From an uncultured Lachnospiraceae bacterium (lineage in GTDB: Bacteria > Bacillota > Clostridia > Lachnospirales > Lachnospiraceae), in assembly GCA_945949085.1 (NCBI GenBank), contig CAMFDJ010000011.1, positions 19,486 through 83,485 on the forward strand: a stretch of DNA of 64,000 nt, written 5' to 3'. The notes below the pieces were generated by a model. It saw only the letters and a program-made list of their open reading frames with translations, was not told where the DNA came from and made no database searches. Position 1 is the stretch's first letter, and the number at the start of each line of letters is the position of its first letter. This document shows positions 34,515 to 43,849 of this stretch, piece after piece. The position numbers and the translations under genes are program-made.

Positions 34515-35324
34515 CTACTCCAGATTCAGTTTATGTTCCATGATATAGTGTGTGATAAAATATAGACCTACCGATACGGCACTGATTACCACAATCATAA
34601 AGGCAAACACGATGCACATGCTCATCATACCTTCCTGCTCGTTCTCAATCTTTATCATAAAGGTAGACAACGGAATACTTGCATAGGAAGAAATCATCTG
34701 AATCGCCATATTCAGCGCCACATATACGCCGACTGCCGCGCCCAGTCTGTGCTTCTTAAACAGCTGACCGATGCTGACAGAGGCATATCCCAGCAAGATT
34801 GCCATAATCGTCGATACTACCGCACAGATTGCCATCAGAATAAGCATCAAGCCGCCGCCTTCTATTTCGAAAATCTCACGAAACAGCTCCGCTATTTCTG
34901 CAAACACATTGGCTGCTCCCGCTCCGCTTGCAGCCGATGCCACCATAGATACCACGGATACCATCATGACAACCATACAGATAAAATACCAGATCATTGC
35001 CACAAATGCCTTGGACCAGATGATCTGATGCGCATTGACCGGAAGTGTGAACATCAGATACCCCTGATCGGTATACAGATTCTTGTAGAACCGATACCAG
35101 AAATACAAGCCGGATACCATGGAAAGTGCCATGACCGCAATCACATAAAAGATCATATAACCAAACAGCGTCATCGCAACAATTTCGCTTTCATCGGCCT
35201 TACTCCAGATATCATTCTGGAAGGTGATGACGCCGATCACTGTCAGAACCAGTACAACACCGTTCAGAAGGGAGAGCATTTTCCAGCAATCCTTCCACTC
35301 ATAATAAAACAATTTCTTTAACAT
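34515..35324 (-). CDS. ABC transporter permease of the GntR-ABC operon
   Basis: 269 residues, six membrane helices, ABC2-type permease of the YtrC/BcrB-like kind found beside GntR regulators. Starts LKKLFYYEWKDCWKM. Helices near 18-38, 50-75, 105-135, 155-185, 200-220 and 235-260. Start codon overlaps the end of the ATPase gene by 7 bases, so they are made together. Such pairs export or detoxify antimicrobial compounds or act on envelope stress; substrate unknown. Confidence 0.85.
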   Translation of the reverse strand: MLKKLFYYEWKDCWKMLSLLNGVVLVLTVIGVITFQNDIWSKADESEIVAMTLFGYMIFYVIAVMALSMVSGLYFWYRFYKNLYTDQGYLMFTLPVNAHQIIWSKAFVAMIWYFICMVVMMVSVVSMVASAASGAGAANVFAEIAELFREIFEIEGGGLMLILMAICAVVSTIMAILLGYASVSIGQLFKKHRLGAAVGVYVALNMAIQMISSYASIPLSTFMIKIENEQEGMMSMCIVFAFMIVVISAVSVGLYFITHYIMEHKLNLE

Positions 35325-36019
35325 GCGAACACCTCCCTGAAGAACGTATCTACTGTCTTACCCTTCTTCTGTCTGATTTCATCCACTGTTGTCTGCATGA
35401 CAAGCTGTCCGTTCTTGATAAAAATGACATCGTCCAAAATATTCTCAATATCAGCAATCAGATGCGTACAGATCAGAATGGATGCCTCCGGGTTATAGTT
35501 GGTAATGATTGTCCGGATGATATAGTCGCGTGCTGCCGGGTCAACACCGGCAATCGGCTCATCCAGGATAAACAGATCCGCATCTCTGCTCATCACAAGG
35601 ATAAGCTGGATCTTTTCTTTTGTTCCCTTGGATAATGTTTTCAGTCTTGCTTTCGGATCGATCTGCAGCGCCTGTAGCATATTCATGGCTCTGTCCATCT
35701 TGAAATCCTCATAAAAATCAGAAAAAAATGCAAGAAGATCTCCCACAGTCTTTTGCACTTCCAGATACGTGCGCTCCGGCAGGTAAGATACTCTCTTCTT
35801 TGTCTCCACACCGGGCTCACATCCGTTGATCAGTACTACCCCCTCAGTCGGCTTTAACAGTCCGTTCATCATCTTGATCAGTGTCGTCTTACCACTGCCG
35901 TTTGGTCCCAAAAGCCCTACAATATGGCCTCTCTCGATTACGAGATTCAGTCCCGCTACAGCCGGAACACCATTCGTGTAGCATTTTGTCAGATTCATAC
36001 ATTCCACTAATGCACTCAT
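35318..36019 (-). CDS. ABC transporter ATPase of the GntR-ABC operon
   Basis: 233 residues, CcmA/YtrB class. Walker A GPNGSGKTT, Q-loop-like VSYLPERTYLEV, signature LSKGTKEKIQLILV, Walker B LFILDEPIAGVD, switch ILICTHLIADIE. The LSKG signature is normal in this class. It overlaps GntR by four bases (ATGA) and powers the permease at 34515. Confidence 0.92.
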   Translation of the reverse strand: MSALVECMNLTKCYTNGVPAVAGLNLVIERGHIVGLLGPNGSGKTTLIKMMNGLLKPTEGVVLINGCEPGVETKKRVSYLPERTYLEVQKTVGDLLAFFSDFYEDFKMDRAMNMLQALQIDPKARLKTLSKGTKEKIQLILVMSRDADLFILDEPIAGVDPAARDYIIRTIITNYNPEASILICTHLIADIENILDDVIFIKNGQLVMQTTVDEIRQKKGKTVDTFFREVFAC

Positions 36020-36390
36020 GCTTCATTCTCCTCCCTTAGAATCCGGTTCACAAACTCCCTCGCTTCTTCTAACTCATAGCCAAGTTTCTTCATTTTCTCA
36101 AGAAACTGTTCCACTTCATTTCTGGCAATTGCTTCTTTTGCTTCCTGTATCAGCATTCCATTCTCCGTCACAACGCGCCCACTGGTACGCATCGTTGTCA
36201 AAAGCCCACTGCTTTCCAGCTCGGTGAATGCCTTCTGCATCGTGTTTGGATTCACGCCTGCCTCAGCCGCCAGTTCCCGGACACTCGGCAGTTTCTCTCC
36301 CGCCGGATAATAGCCGGACACGATACGAAGCTTGATCGTCTCCACAATCTGCGAATAAATGGGTCTGTCATTACTGAGTTCCCAAGCCAT
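36016..36390 (-). CDS. GntR-family regulator, YtrA type
   Basis: 124 residues. N-terminal winged helix with NDRPIYSQIVETIKLRI, PSVRELAAEAGVNPNTMQKAF and LESSGLLTT; a short C-terminal helical dimer arm and no ligand domain, which is the YtrA subgroup. Start at 36390 has AAAGGAG 8 bases upstream; a GTG nine bases earlier overlaps that site. Expected to repress its own operon until an envelope-active compound appears. The operator is probably the palindrome at 36421. Confidence 0.9.
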   Translation of the reverse strand: MAWELSNDRPIYSQIVETIKLRIVSGYYPAGEKLPSVRELAAEAGVNPNTMQKAFTELESSGLLTTMRTSGRVVTENGMLIQEAKEAIARNEVEQFLEKMKKLGYELEEAREFVNRILREENEA

Positions 36391-36420
36391 ATCAGTCACT
36401 CCTTTCCGCTTTGTACTACT

Positions 36421-36467
36421 GTATTAATCATCTAATACAATAATACATCATTTCACGGAATTGTCAA
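36421..36467 (-). promoter_or_regulatory. GntR-ABC operon promoter and predicted operator
   Basis: TTGACA (36462-36467), 16-base spacer, TATTAT (36440-36445) on the minus strand, followed at the start point by the inverted repeat GTATTA-N6-TAATAC (36421-36438). Binding there would block RNA polymerase, fitting autorepression. Confidence 0.7.
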
Positions 36468-36521
36468 GTCATTTTTCCTCTTTATTTTTTGTTTTTTCGC
36501 TTCTTTTTTTCAGTAACAGAA

Positions 36522-36554
36522 GAAAGTACCACATCTGCCCGACGTGGTACTTTC
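36522..36554 (-). terminator. ilvE terminator hairpin
   Basis: GAAAGTACCAC / GTGGTACTTTC, 11 bp, 34 bases after the ilvE stop, followed by TTCTTCTGTT on the minus strand. Confidence 0.65.
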
Positions 36555-36587
36555 CTATGTACATGTATGATTGTCACTCAATTGCTA

Positions 36588-37613
36588 TTATCTTACAACC
36601 TTGATCCATCCTTCCGGTGCTTCCAGTCTGCCCATCTGAATACCTGTCAATGTATCATACAGCTTCTGTGTCACAGGTCCCATACTGCTCATACCGCTTG
36701 GCAGACAGATTTCCCTGCCATGATCCACGATCTTTCCAACAGGTGAGATAACTGCCGCTGTGCCGCAAAGTCCACACTCTGCAAAATCAGACAGCTCTTC
36801 CAGGTAAACCTCTCTCTCCTCAACCTCCAGTCCGAGGTATTCCTTGGCAACTACCATCAGAGAACGACGCGTGATGGAAGGAAGGATGCTGTCAGACTTC
36901 GGTGTCACAATCTTATTGTCTTTTGTCACAAAGAGGAAGTTGGCACCGCCTGTCTCCTCAACTTTGGTTCTGGTTGCTGCATCCAGATACATATTCTCAT
37001 CGTATCCCTCTTCATGAGCCGTTACGATAGCATGCAGGCTCATTGCATAGTTAAGACCTGCTTTGATATGACCTGTTCCGTGCGGTGCTGCACGATCAAA
37101 ATCACTGACTTTGATCGTCAGGGGCTTTACACCACCTTTAAAGTATGGTCCAACAGGTGTTGCAAATACTCTGAACTGATACTCATCAGCCGGTTTTACC
37201 CCAATAACGGGATTACTTCCGAACATATATGGTCTGATATATAAAGTAGCGCCTGAACCATATGGCGGAACATATGCCTCATTTGCCTCTACTGTCTTTA
37301 CGACTGCTTCCACAAATTTATCCTCCGGATAAACAGGCATTTCCAATCTTCTTGCTGAATCAGCCATACGTGAAGCATTCAGGTCAGGGCGGAAAATGAC
37401 AATATTACCTTTTTCCGTTGTATAGGCTTTCATTCCTTCAAATACAGTCTGTGCATACTGCAGCACACCGGCACACTCATTGATGACAATATTGGCATCT
37501 TCTGTCAAAACGCCCTCATCCCATGCACCGTTTTTAAAGTTTGATACAAATCTCTTGTCAGTCTGTACATAACCAAAACCAAGATTTGCCCAATCAATGT
37601 TTTTCTTTTCCAT
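36588..37613 (-). CDS. ilvE: Branched-chain amino acid aminotransferase
   Basis: 341 residues, fold IV PLP enzyme. It interconverts Leu, Ile, Val and their 2-oxo acids with 2-oxoglutarate/glutamate. Markers: GFGYVQTDKRF at the start, ECAGVLQYAQTVFEGMKAY, the region HGTGHIKAGLNYAMS holding the PLP lysine, EETGGANFLFV and ECGLCGTAAVISPVG. Length and motifs fit the eukaryote-like class common in gut Clostridia. Start at 37613 follows GGAAG; the longer frame overlaps the promoter. Confidence 0.95.
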   Translation of the reverse strand: MEKKNIDWANLGFGYVQTDKRFVSNFKNGAWDEGVLTEDANIVINECAGVLQYAQTVFEGMKAYTTEKGNIVIFRPDLNASRMADSARRLEMPVYPEDKFVEAVVKTVEANEAYVPPYGSGATLYIRPYMFGSNPVIGVKPADEYQFRVFATPVGPYFKGGVKPLTIKVSDFDRAAPHGTGHIKAGLNYAMSLHAIVTAHEEGYDENMYLDAATRTKVEETGGANFLFVTKDNKIVTPKSDSILPSITRRSLMVVAKEYLGLEVEEREVYLEELSDFAECGLCGTAAVISPVGKIVDHGREICLPSGMSSMGPVTQKLYDTLTGIQMGRLEAPEGWIKVVR

Positions 37614-37664
37614 TTTCTTTTGCTTCCTTTCCTGACAATTTATGTTGGAATTTGATTCAGCTAT

Positions 37665-37694
37665 AGTGTACCACCGCCATTTTTCCACTGTCAA
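37665..37694 (-). promoter_or_regulatory. Predicted ilvE promoter
   Basis: TTGACA (37689-37694), 18-base spacer, TACACT (37665-37670) on the minus strand. The leader is about 45 bases, too short for a T-box or leader-peptide attenuator. Confidence 0.65.
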
Positions 37695-37799
37695 GATAAC
37701 ATTTTTTCATACGAAACATAACGTATTTTTATATAGCATGCCATTGTACGATATGATATACTATTTAAGAAAAAAAGACTGCAAAAGGGCGGATAAAGT

Positions 37800-38900
37800 A
37801 TGAAAAAACTATTCCAAAAACTGATTGCCGTACTACAGATGGATGTCGGCAAGGAATCCGAATCAAATAATGAGGCAATCCTAATCCGTTTACTCTGCTC
37901 GCTCGGCATAATACACTATCTGCTGACGGCAGTTGCGCTGGCATTCAATCAATATATCGTACTCTGTCTGGTCCTCATTTTCAGCATAGGTATTTATGTA
38001 GGTGCGCTGATCTGTACCTATGAAAACAAGACTTCTCTCGCTTCCACATTATATATTCTGCAGACGCTGTTCGTCACCGCAGCACTCAGCCTTAGCATCG
38101 GTTGGAAATATTTCTTTGCGCCGATGTCCATCGTAGTGCTCATGGTACTGTATTTCAGCCTGAATATGAGTTTGAAGAAAAAGGGATGGTTTTCTGTCGG
38201 TATGACCATATACCTCTTTCTGATCTCTGTTGGTTACTTCTATTTGCCAAAGCACACAGAGATTTTTAACAATGTAGCCCTTATGGTTCTGTTTTTAAAT
38301 ATCAGTCTTTCCATCTCATCCATTTCCGTGATCGGATATTGCTTCTGCCGCAAATTTTCCCAGACAGAAGAAAAAATCCTGCAGTACAACAAAAAGCTGG
38401 AACAGATGGTACTGACAGACCCTCTGACATCCCTTTGGAACAGACGTGCCATGAATGAGCACTTAAACCACCTTGTTACACAGTATAATAAATATCAGCG
38501 TGATTTTTCCATTGCCATCATGGACATAGACTTTTTTAAACATGTCAATGATGAATACGGACATAGCATGGGGGATTCTGTATTAAAAAATCTGTCAGTC
38601 ATTTTAGACAATCATATGAAGGATTTCGGCCATGTCTGCCGATGGGGCGGTGAGGAATTCCTTCTCTCCTATGAAAATATGGATTATGAGACTGCATGTC
38701 GGCATATGGAAGAGCTTCGCCGTAAAATCGAAGAACAGGATTACACCTACAAAAAGAGCACCATTCACATTACGATTACCGGAGGGATCGCCGAATTTAC
38801 CAGCAGAACCACGCTGGATGCCCTCATTACAAGAGCAGATGAATTATTGTATCAAGGGAAAACCACCGGGCGAAATAAAATAGTCAGTTCGCAATATTGA
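37800..38900 (+). CDS. Membrane-bound diguanylate cyclase (GGDEF)
   Basis: 366 residues. Six predicted membrane helices in the first 190 residues form a sensor domain without a clear name; a linker KFSQTEEKILQYNKKLEQM follows; then the GGDEF domain from VLTDPLTSLWNRRAM. The active loop is RWGGEEFLLSYE, and metal Asp lies in IMDIDFFKHVND, so it should make cyclic di-GMP. The RxxD inhibitory site expected just before the loop is absent, so feedback inhibition is unlikely. Single gene, plus strand, divergent from ilvE. Confidence 0.92.
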   Translation: MKKLFQKLIAVLQMDVGKESESNNEAILIRLLCSLGIIHYLLTAVALAFNQYIVLCLVLIFSIGIYVGALICTYENKTSLASTLYILQTLFVTAALSLSIGWKYFFAPMSIVVLMVLYFSLNMSLKKKGWFSVGMTIYLFLISVGYFYLPKHTEIFNNVALMVLFLNISLSISSISVIGYCFCRKFSQTEEKILQYNKKLEQMVLTDPLTSLWNRRAMNEHLNHLVTQYNKYQRDFSIAIMDIDFFKHVNDEYGHSMGDSVLKNLSVILDNHMKDFGHVCRWGGEEFLLSYENMDYETACRHMEELRRKIEEQDYTYKKSTIHITITGGIAEFTSRTTLDALITRADELLYQGKTTGRNKIVSSQY

Positions 38901-38922
38901 CACATGAAAAATGGGGAGAAAG

Positions 38923-39411
38923 TTATCCTCTTCTCCGGTACTTTGTAAATGCATAGGTCAGATCAAAATAGGTCTGCTCCTCGCTCTCCTGCGTCATTTC
39001 CCATTCCGGCAGCTCGTCCAGATTCGGAAAATAACTGTCAGCCTCATAACTATGATCAATCTTTGTCACAAGTGCCTCATCACAATAAGGGAGGAACTGG
39101 CGGTAAATGCTCTCTCCGCCGATACAATAAACATCCTGCCCGTATTTTTTGCTTTCTTCCATTGCCTCCTCAATGCTGTGCACTACGACAGCACCTTTTA
39201 CCTTATAATCGATGTCTCTGGTGATTACAATGTTCGTCCGGCCCGCCAAAGGCTGTCCCTGCGGAAAGCTCTCCAGCGTCTTACGTCCCATGATGATGAC
39301 CTTTCCCATCGTCTCATTTCTGAAGAACTTCATATCGTTCGGAATATGCACCAAGAGGGCATTTCTAAGTCCGATTCCCCAGTTCCGGTCTGCTGATACT
39401 ATGATTTTCAT
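38923..39411 (-). CDS. folA: Dihydrofolate reductase
   Basis: 162 residues, full length. Starts KIIVSADRNWGIG; FFRNETMGKVIIMGRKTLES is the NADPH region, and GGESIYRQFLPYCDEALVTKI the closing block. It reduces dihydrofolate to tetrahydrofolate with NADPH. Lies 15 bases after thyA, whose reaction produces dihydrofolate, so the two form one operon. Confidence 0.96.
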   Translation of the reverse strand: MKIIVSADRNWGIGLRNALLVHIPNDMKFFRNETMGKVIIMGRKTLESFPQGQPLAGRTNIVITRDIDYKVKGAVVVHSIEEAMEESKKYGQDVYCIGGESIYRQFLPYCDEALVTKIDHSYEADSYFPNLDELPEWEMTQESEEQTYFDLTYAFTKYRRRG

Positions 39412-39426
39412 TTTCTTTTTCTCCTG

Positions 39427-40275
39427 TTAAATTGCGATTGGTATATTCAAAATCTGCGGATGTGTCTCATATCCGTCCACCCTGACATCATTTCTGGTGA
39501 ACTGATAGAAATCATGAATGTCAGGATTCAGCCAAAATGTCGGCGCGGGCAGAGGCTCCCTGGTAATCAGCTCTTTGATGATCGGCACATGCCTGTCATA
39601 AATATGCGCATCGGCGATGACATGTACCAGTTCTCCCACCTTCATGTCGCAGACCTGTGCGAGCATATGCACGAGCACGGCATATTGCACCACATTCCAG
39701 TTATTTGCCGCCAGCACATCCTGAGACCGCTGATTCAAAATAGCATTCAGCGTCAGCTTGTCATCCCCCTTCTTCTGGGTTACATTAAAGGTCATACTAT
39801 ACGCACAGGGATACAGATTCATCTCATGCAGATCCTGATGCACATAGATGTTGGTCATGATCCTGCGGCTGAACGGATTATGTTTCAAATCATAGATGAC
39901 TCTGTCCACCTGATCCATCATACCTTCTTTATATTGATGCTTCACACCCATCTGATAGCCGTATGCCTTCCCGATTGAGCCGTCCTCATCCGCCCATTCG
40001 TCCCAGATGTGGCTGTGCAGATCATGTACATTATTAGACTTCTGCTGCCAGATCCAGAGCATTTCGTCCGTGGCACTTTTCAGCGCAGTCTTCCGCAACG
40101 TCATGATGGGAAACTCCTTGGAAAGATCATAACGGTTGACAACCCCAAATCGCTTGATCGTATAAGCGCTGCTGCCATCCTCCCAGTGTGGTCTGACCTT
40201 TTCTCCTTCCGTACTTGTGCCGTTCTCCAGAATGTCCCTGCACATCTCTATAAAAACTCGGTCTGCATAACTCAT
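39427..40275 (-). CDS. thyA: Thymidylate synthase
   Basis: 282 residues. Makes dTMP from dUMP using methylene-tetrahydrofolate. The active Cys is in LYPCAYSMTFNVTQK, where the usual PCH is PCA, a variant of the Firmicutes/Clostridia subgroup; QRSQDVLAANNWN binds dUMP phosphate and nucleotide, and HVIADAHIYDRHV is the late conserved block. First gene of thyA-folA. Confidence 0.94.
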   Translation of the reverse strand: MSYADRVFIEMCRDILENGTSTEGEKVRPHWEDGSSAYTIKRFGVVNRYDLSKEFPIMTLRKTALKSATDEMLWIWQQKSNNVHDLHSHIWDEWADEDGSIGKAYGYQMGVKHQYKEGMMDQVDRVIYDLKHNPFSRRIMTNIYVHQDLHEMNLYPCAYSMTFNVTQKKGDDKLTLNAILNQRSQDVLAANNWNVVQYAVLVHMLAQVCDMKVGELVHVIADAHIYDRHVPIIKELITREPLPAPTFWLNPDIHDFYQFTRNDVRVDGYETHPQILNIPIAI

Positions 40276-40420
40276 CTGCTTTGTTACCTTTCTTTTCTAT
40301 TTCTCTTCTATTCCATTTCAACTTCTTTTCAGATCATTTACATAACAATCCTGCGTACATCTGCTGTGTCAGCGCTATCATTCGCACAATATTTTGTAGA
40401 ATATCATTGCTGTGCACAAC

Positions 40421-42016
40421 CTATCTGTCCCACTTGTCGCAAAGCGCATTGATCTGATCTGCAAACTTGGCAAGATCCTTATTTGCACCACCCTCATTTC
40501 TATGAATGACAGCGATAAGTCTCTGCCCTGCCGCAAGCAGTCTCGAGAAGATGTCAGAAGCCACTTTCTTCTTCTTGACAGGAACACCCTCTGCCTCGTA
40601 AGTGATCGTGTTTGTCAGAAGATCAACCTCTGTGCCGCTGTAAGGGGCATAGGTGTTATAACCGTATTCATGCTTTAAGCACTGCGCAAAAGAGCTACAG
40701 ACCGTATCCTCTCCATGTACAATGAATACACGCTCCGGTTTCTTTTCAAAGCCGTTTACCCACGCAATCAGGCCGTTCTTATCAGCATGTCCGGAGAGCC
40801 CGGCAAGCTGCATGATCTTTGCGCGTACTTCAATGGTCTCCCCGAAAAGTTTCACTTCCTTGACACCTTCCACAATGGCACGTCCGAGCGTACCGATTGC
40901 CTGATATCCTACAAACAATATCGTACATTCCGGTCTCCACAGATTATGCTTTAAGTGATGTCTGATACGTCCTGCCTCACACATGCCGGAAGCGGAAATA
41001 ATGACCTTCGGCGTATCCTCAAAATTGATCATCTTGGATTCGTCGCTTGTGATGGAAAGACGCAATCCCGGAAAGCTGATAGGATTGATTCCCTGCTTCA
41101 CCAGCTCCATCGCTTCTTCATCAAAACAGTTGTATATGTTCTTTTGGAAAATACCGGTAGCCTCCACCGCCAGAGGACTATCCACATAGACAGGAAAATC
41201 CGGATGCCCCTCTACCAGCTTCTCCGCCTTGATCTTACGCAGAAAATACAACATTTCCTGTGTTCTGCCCACGGCAAAGGACGGAATGACAACATTGCCC
41301 CCCTTATCAAAAGTCTCCTTCAGAATCTTGACAAGTTCACCCACATAATCCGGCTTCTCCGCAGCATGGATACGGTCTCCGTAGGTGGATTCCATGACGA
41401 CATAATCTGCCTCGCTTGTCAGCGAAGGGTCCTTGATGAGAGGCTGGTTCAGATTGCCGATATCACCGGAAAATACGATTTTTTTTGTAACCTTATCTTC
41501 CGTCAGCCACACTTCAATACTGGCTGATCCAAGCAGATGTCCAACGTCCGTAAAACGGATCTGAATCCCTTCACAGAGCGTAATCATCGTGTCATAATGA
41601 CATGGCACAATCAGTTTTACCGTGCCATCCGCATCCTCCATCGTGTAGACCGGTTCATAGCTCTCGTAATTGCCGTTTCTCTTTGCCTTACGTCTCTTCC
41701 ACTCTGCCTCCTGACTCTGGATATGAGCACAGTCACGAAGCATGATGCTACATAAATCAGCCGTGGCATCCGTCATGAAAATCTGCCCTCTGAACCCTCT
41801 GGCATACAACAGTGGCAGCATTCCCGAATGATCGACATGCGCATGTGTCAGGAGTACATAGTCCAGCATAGATTCCTGAATCGGCAGATCTACATTCTCA
41901 AAGACATTTACTCCCTGCTCCATACCATAATCCACAAGGATATGTTTTCCACATGCCTCCAGATAATGGCAGCTTCCCGTCACCTCATGCGCCGCACCAA
42001 TAAATTTCAGTTTCAT
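40421..42016 (-). CDS. Beta-CASP metallo-beta-lactamase-fold RNase-like hydrolase
   Basis: 531 residues. The metallo-hydrolase core has LLTHAHVDHSGMLPLL (HxHxDH), a second metal His in DVGHLLGSASIEVW and Asp in FSGDIGNLNQPLI; the beta-CASP part includes VVMESTYGDR, VVIPSFAVGRTQEMLYFL, ISASGMCEAGRIRHHL and HGEDTVCSSFA. This matches the YsrB/CPSF-like group of cytosolic nucleases (RNA processing). The last 60 residues (VKKKKVASDIFSRLLAAGQ) are a helical extension. Actual substrate unknown. Ribosome site AGGGGG. Confidence 0.88.
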   Translation of the reverse strand: MKLKFIGAAHEVTGSCHYLEACGKHILVDYGMEQGVNVFENVDLPIQESMLDYVLLTHAHVDHSGMLPLLYARGFRGQIFMTDATADLCSIMLRDCAHIQSQEAEWKRRKAKRNGNYESYEPVYTMEDADGTVKLIVPCHYDTMITLCEGIQIRFTDVGHLLGSASIEVWLTEDKVTKKIVFSGDIGNLNQPLIKDPSLTSEADYVVMESTYGDRIHAAEKPDYVGELVKILKETFDKGGNVVIPSFAVGRTQEMLYFLRKIKAEKLVEGHPDFPVYVDSPLAVEATGIFQKNIYNCFDEEAMELVKQGINPISFPGLRLSITSDESKMINFEDTPKVIISASGMCEAGRIRHHLKHNLWRPECTILFVGYQAIGTLGRAIVEGVKEVKLFGETIEVRAKIMQLAGLSGHADKNGLIAWVNGFEKKPERVFIVHGEDTVCSSFAQCLKHEYGYNTYAPYSGTEVDLLTNTITYEAEGVPVKKKKVASDIFSRLLAAGQRLIAVIHRNEGGANKDLAKFADQINALCDKWDR

Positions 42017-42031
42017 AAAAAAGCCCCCTTT

Positions 42032-42754
42032 TTATCGCAGTGCCAGCAGCCTAAGCCCATAAAGCGCCAGCAGATGCAATGGATAAAATAAATAAAAGAA
42101 ATACTTCAGGTTTTTACCCTTCTTTCCATTATAGTGATAAATCAGCAAAAATGCCGGAAAACACAGATATTCCCAGATCATACAGAGATATCCGCATACA
42201 CAGGCTTTTCGCCGGTCACTGCGGAACCAGTAAAAAATCAAAAGCAAAAGCACACCAAACGCACTGTAATCCGTCTTTAAAAAATAAGCGAGCAGCATTC
42301 CCGCCATACCGATCACCATGCCAAGCGAGATACGGAAAATCGGATCGCCCCGGTTACTGTCACGCACCTTTTCAATCAGAAACATCGCAATGCAGCCGAT
42401 TAAAAGCGTAAAAAACACATTCTGCATCTTTCTTTCAAATAAGCCGTCCTGCAAAGCCAGATCAAAAGGTATCTCCGACAACACGGAAAACACTAGGAGC
42501 CTTGCCAGATACCGATATCTGTTCCTCGTATGATAAAATCCCTCTACCAGCACAAAACAAAAAATAGGGAATGCCGTCCTGCCGACTGCACGAAGCACCT
42601 GATAGATGATATCGGCACCGGCAAAGTCCTGTGTCTTATCATAATAGGAAGTATAAATCACAAAAAAAGCTGCTCCAAAATGATCGATCAGCATGGAAAT
42701 CACTGCGATCATTTTTAATCCGGTCGTCGTAAACAGATTCTGTGTCCGGTCCAT
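42032..42754 (-). CDS. TraX-family membrane protein
   Basis: 240 residues, about seven membrane helices. TraX hallmarks: TGLKMIAVISMLIDHFGA, VGRTAFPIFCFVLVEGFYHTR, LLVFSVLSEIPFDLAL and a late LYPLHLLALYGLR. The founding member acetylates F-pilin in Escherichia; chromosomal relatives in Firmicutes are thought to be membrane acyltransferases of unknown target. No conjugation genes are nearby. Start at 42754 follows AAAGGA; a more distant ATG at 42811 lacks a ribosome site. Confidence 0.85.
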   Translation of the reverse strand: MDRTQNLFTTTGLKMIAVISMLIDHFGAAFFVIYTSYYDKTQDFAGADIIYQVLRAVGRTAFPIFCFVLVEGFYHTRNRYRYLARLLVFSVLSEIPFDLALQDGLFERKMQNVFFTLLIGCIAMFLIEKVRDSNRGDPIFRISLGMVIGMAGMLLAYFLKTDYSAFGVLLLLIFYWFRSDRRKACVCGYLCMIWEYLCFPAFLLIYHYNGKKGKNLKYFFYLFYPLHLLALYGLRLLALR

Positions 42755-42856
42755 AAAAATAAGTTCCTTTCCATATATCATAGTATAACATACCCTTGAC
42801 ACAAATGCCATGCGGGATTCATTTCTTTTTGCTCACTCCCACCGGAAAATGCAAAA

Positions 42857-42890
42857 CCCCGGAATCACTCTGCATCATGTGATTCCGGGG
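42857..42890 (-). terminator. Terminator downstream of the YhfC-like gene
   Basis: A perfect 12-bp stem, CCCCGGAATCAC / GTGATTCCGGGG, followed on the minus strand by TTTTGCATTTT. Confidence 0.75.
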
Positions 42891-42988
42891 CACACCCTAA
42901 ACTTATGTAAACCAAAAGTTATTATTCCGCATCAAGTGCTTTTGCCACTCTTGACTTATCTACTATAACTGTTCTCCAAAAAGTACCT

Positions 42989-43792
42989 TCATTCCTGCAA
43001 AGCACCGGTCTCCTTCTTCCAAACCATCCACGCGGTATATGCAATCACCAGGGCCAAAATCCAGACAACAACTTCAATCAAAGCAATCGACATACCAAGT
43101 CCGCTTAAAATAACCGCCAAAGCATCTAATGTAAAATGGAAAACTAACGCAACCACATACCATTTCATTTTTCCAACCTTCGTTGCCGCAAACCAGACAA
43201 GAACAGACAATCCGATCTGTGCTGTCACAGCCGCAAATCGCTCAATCGGTGATGCCAGGAACAACAATGGGGATGTCTGGGTAAGTGTGTCAAAAGCAGC
43301 CTGCAAAGTTTGCTTGTTTGCCTCATCCAGCGGCGCCAAAAGTATTTCTGTCGCTCCGGTATTGATGCAGACAGAATAGATGATATTGTTTATCATTCCC
43401 ATCGTCAGAATCACGAACGCTTCAAACCCGCCATGTCCCGCTCCATACATGAGTGCATTATGCGGATCGGATAACTTTTTTCCAAGCCAGAATCGCATGG
43501 ACAAAAGTCTTCCAGTCTCTTCAAACAAAGCTGCCATCAAGCCGCCATAAACCGCCATGATCCAAAAACTACTTTGCATTGCTTTTCCAAACGGAAGCAC
43601 AAATAGAACAAGCGCATGCACCATCTGTTCCAGAACAAATGCAAAGACAAACATAACCAGACAGCCCACAAAAAAAGCGAGTAAACTTGCTTTGTATTTT
43701 TTCTTAAAACAGATCGCCAAAACAAGCGGAATCAAAATGCCGATCAGCAAATTGAGTACCATAAAAACAATAGATAACATAGGAACTTTCAT
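42989..43792 (-). CDS. YhfC-family intramembrane metalloprotease-like protein
   Basis: 267 residues, about seven membrane helices. Conserved blocks AALFEETGRLLSMRFWLGK (Glu-Glu) and YGAGHGGFEAFVIL (His) fit the YhfC family, thought to be related to CAAX-type membrane proteases. Substrate unknown. Ribosome site GGAGGTGAC 8 bases before ATG. Apparently a single gene ended by the hairpin at 42857. Confidence 0.85.
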   Translation of the reverse strand: MKVPMLSIVFMVLNLLIGILIPLVLAICFKKKYKASLLAFFVGCLVMFVFAFVLEQMVHALVLFVLPFGKAMQSSFWIMAVYGGLMAALFEETGRLLSMRFWLGKKLSDPHNALMYGAGHGGFEAFVILTMGMINNIIYSVCINTGATEILLAPLDEANKQTLQAAFDTLTQTSPLLFLASPIERFAAVTAQIGLSVLVWFAATKVGKMKWYVVALVFHFTLDALAVILSGLGMSIALIEVVVWILALVIAYTAWMVWKKETGALQE

Positions 43793-43849
43793 CTTAAGTC
43801 ACCTCCACGCAGAATAAACCAAATCAGTCAACGCCGTATCCTTTCTCTT

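Noticed and set aside
37800..38900. Hybrid with EAL domain
   Set aside because: The protein ends shortly after the GGDEF domain; no EAL or HD-GYP motif.
42032..42754. Conjugative element suggested by TraX
   Set aside because: No relaxase, coupling protein or other transfer genes nearby; TraX relatives occur as ordinary chromosomal genes in Firmicutes.
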